Of a DNA stretch of 6,598 nucleotides, positions 6,509 through 6,598 are shown in pieces. The notes below the pieces were generated by a model. The model was not told where the DNA came from. It ran no database searches and worked only from the letters and a program-made list of their open reading frames with translations. A program made the translations under genes and the position numbers. Every line of letters starts with the position of its first letter. Positions within the stretch are counted from its first letter, which is position 1. Source of the stretch: an uncultured Parvibacter sp. (lineage in GTDB: Bacteria; Actinomycetota; Coriobacteriia; Coriobacteriales; Eggerthellaceae); assembly GCA_910587945.1 (NCBI GenBank), contig CAJUNI010000093.1:1-6598 (forward strand). Direction: 5' to 3'.

Positions 6509-6535
6509 GGGGGTGCGGACGATTTTTCGTACCAA

Positions 6536-6598
6536 CTAGGCCGCCCAGCCTAGGCGCGCCCTCCTGCTGTCGATCGTGTCATACACCACCTTACCGTT
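6536..6598 (-). CDS. Possible C-terminal end of an upstream minus-strand gene
   Basis: An open minus-strand frame enters from the right edge and ends in TAG at 6538-6536. It reads NGKVVYDTIDSRRARLGWAA. The residue mix resembles a protein tail, and the large inverted repeat downstream is where a gene-end hairpin might sit. Twenty codons are too few to prove coding or name a family; chance openness is quite possible. Confidence 0.3.
   Translation of the reverse strand, partial: NGKVVYDTIDSRRARLGWAA

Larger units (their letters stand above)
6329..6535. other. Upstream control region of the kdp operon
   Basis: This stretch contains no gene that I can support. Leftwards from the large inverted repeat it holds the TGA(C/G)TCA heptamers, the weak -10 and the nested palindrome. 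A small possible leader hairpin (CCCT at 6349-6352 with AGGG at 6357-6360) and the kdpF ribosome site AAGGAAG (6334-6340) follow. I saw no ydaO-type c-di-AMP riboswitch architecture. Confidence 0.55.

Noticed and set aside
6329..6535. c-di-AMP (ydaO/kimA) riboswitch in the kdp leader
   Set aside because: The leader is short and I cannot find the multi-helix architecture or conserved core of that class.

Overview
The window carries one operon on the minus strand. It encodes the high-affinity potassium pump KdpFABC and, after a gap, the start of its sensor kinase gene kdpD. Read in the direction of transcription (right to left), the order is kdpF (6328-6236), kdpA (6239-4467), kdpB (4452-2353), kdpC (2142-1522) and kdpD (1228 to beyond position 1; 409 residues visible). 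Every catalytic and pore motif checked is present, and I found no frameshift or internal stop. The kdpD response-regulator partner, kdpE, would be expected just beyond the left edge.

The DNA is moderately GC-rich and the codons favour G/C. The genes have purine-rich Shine-Dalgarno sites. The proteins are recognisably Kdp subunits but carry Ala/Glu/Asp-rich loops not found in the E. coli proteins. This suggests an actinobacterium, perhaps of the Coriobacteriia type. That is an impression from protein style and not a proven assignment.

The genes work together as follows. KdpA is the K+-selective channel-like subunit, and KdpB is the P-type ATPase that drives uptake. KdpC is the single-span accessory subunit, and KdpF is a one-helix stabilising peptide. 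KdpD senses K+ limitation or turgor and, through KdpE, should switch the operon on. kdpF and kdpA overlap (ATGA), and kdpA and kdpB are 14 bp apart, with the kdpA stop codon next to the kdpB ribosome site. These three are probably translationally coupled.

The less ordinary content lies between genes. Upstream of kdpF (6329-6535) are a perfect 18-bp inverted repeat, a second nested palindrome and three TGA(C/G)TCA heptamers. They are arranged like a regulated promoter region or an insulator from an upstream gene whose last codons may be visible at the right edge. The kdpB-kdpC gap (2143-2352) is unusually long and holds about four to five tandem copies of a ~20-bp repeat centred on GCATGC. The kdpC-kdpD gap (1229-1521) is 293 bp and contains a possible extended -10 promoter for kdpD. 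I saw no previously undescribed multi-gene system. The strongest leads are these intergenic elements and a few lineage-type changes in KdpA, KdpB and KdpD.
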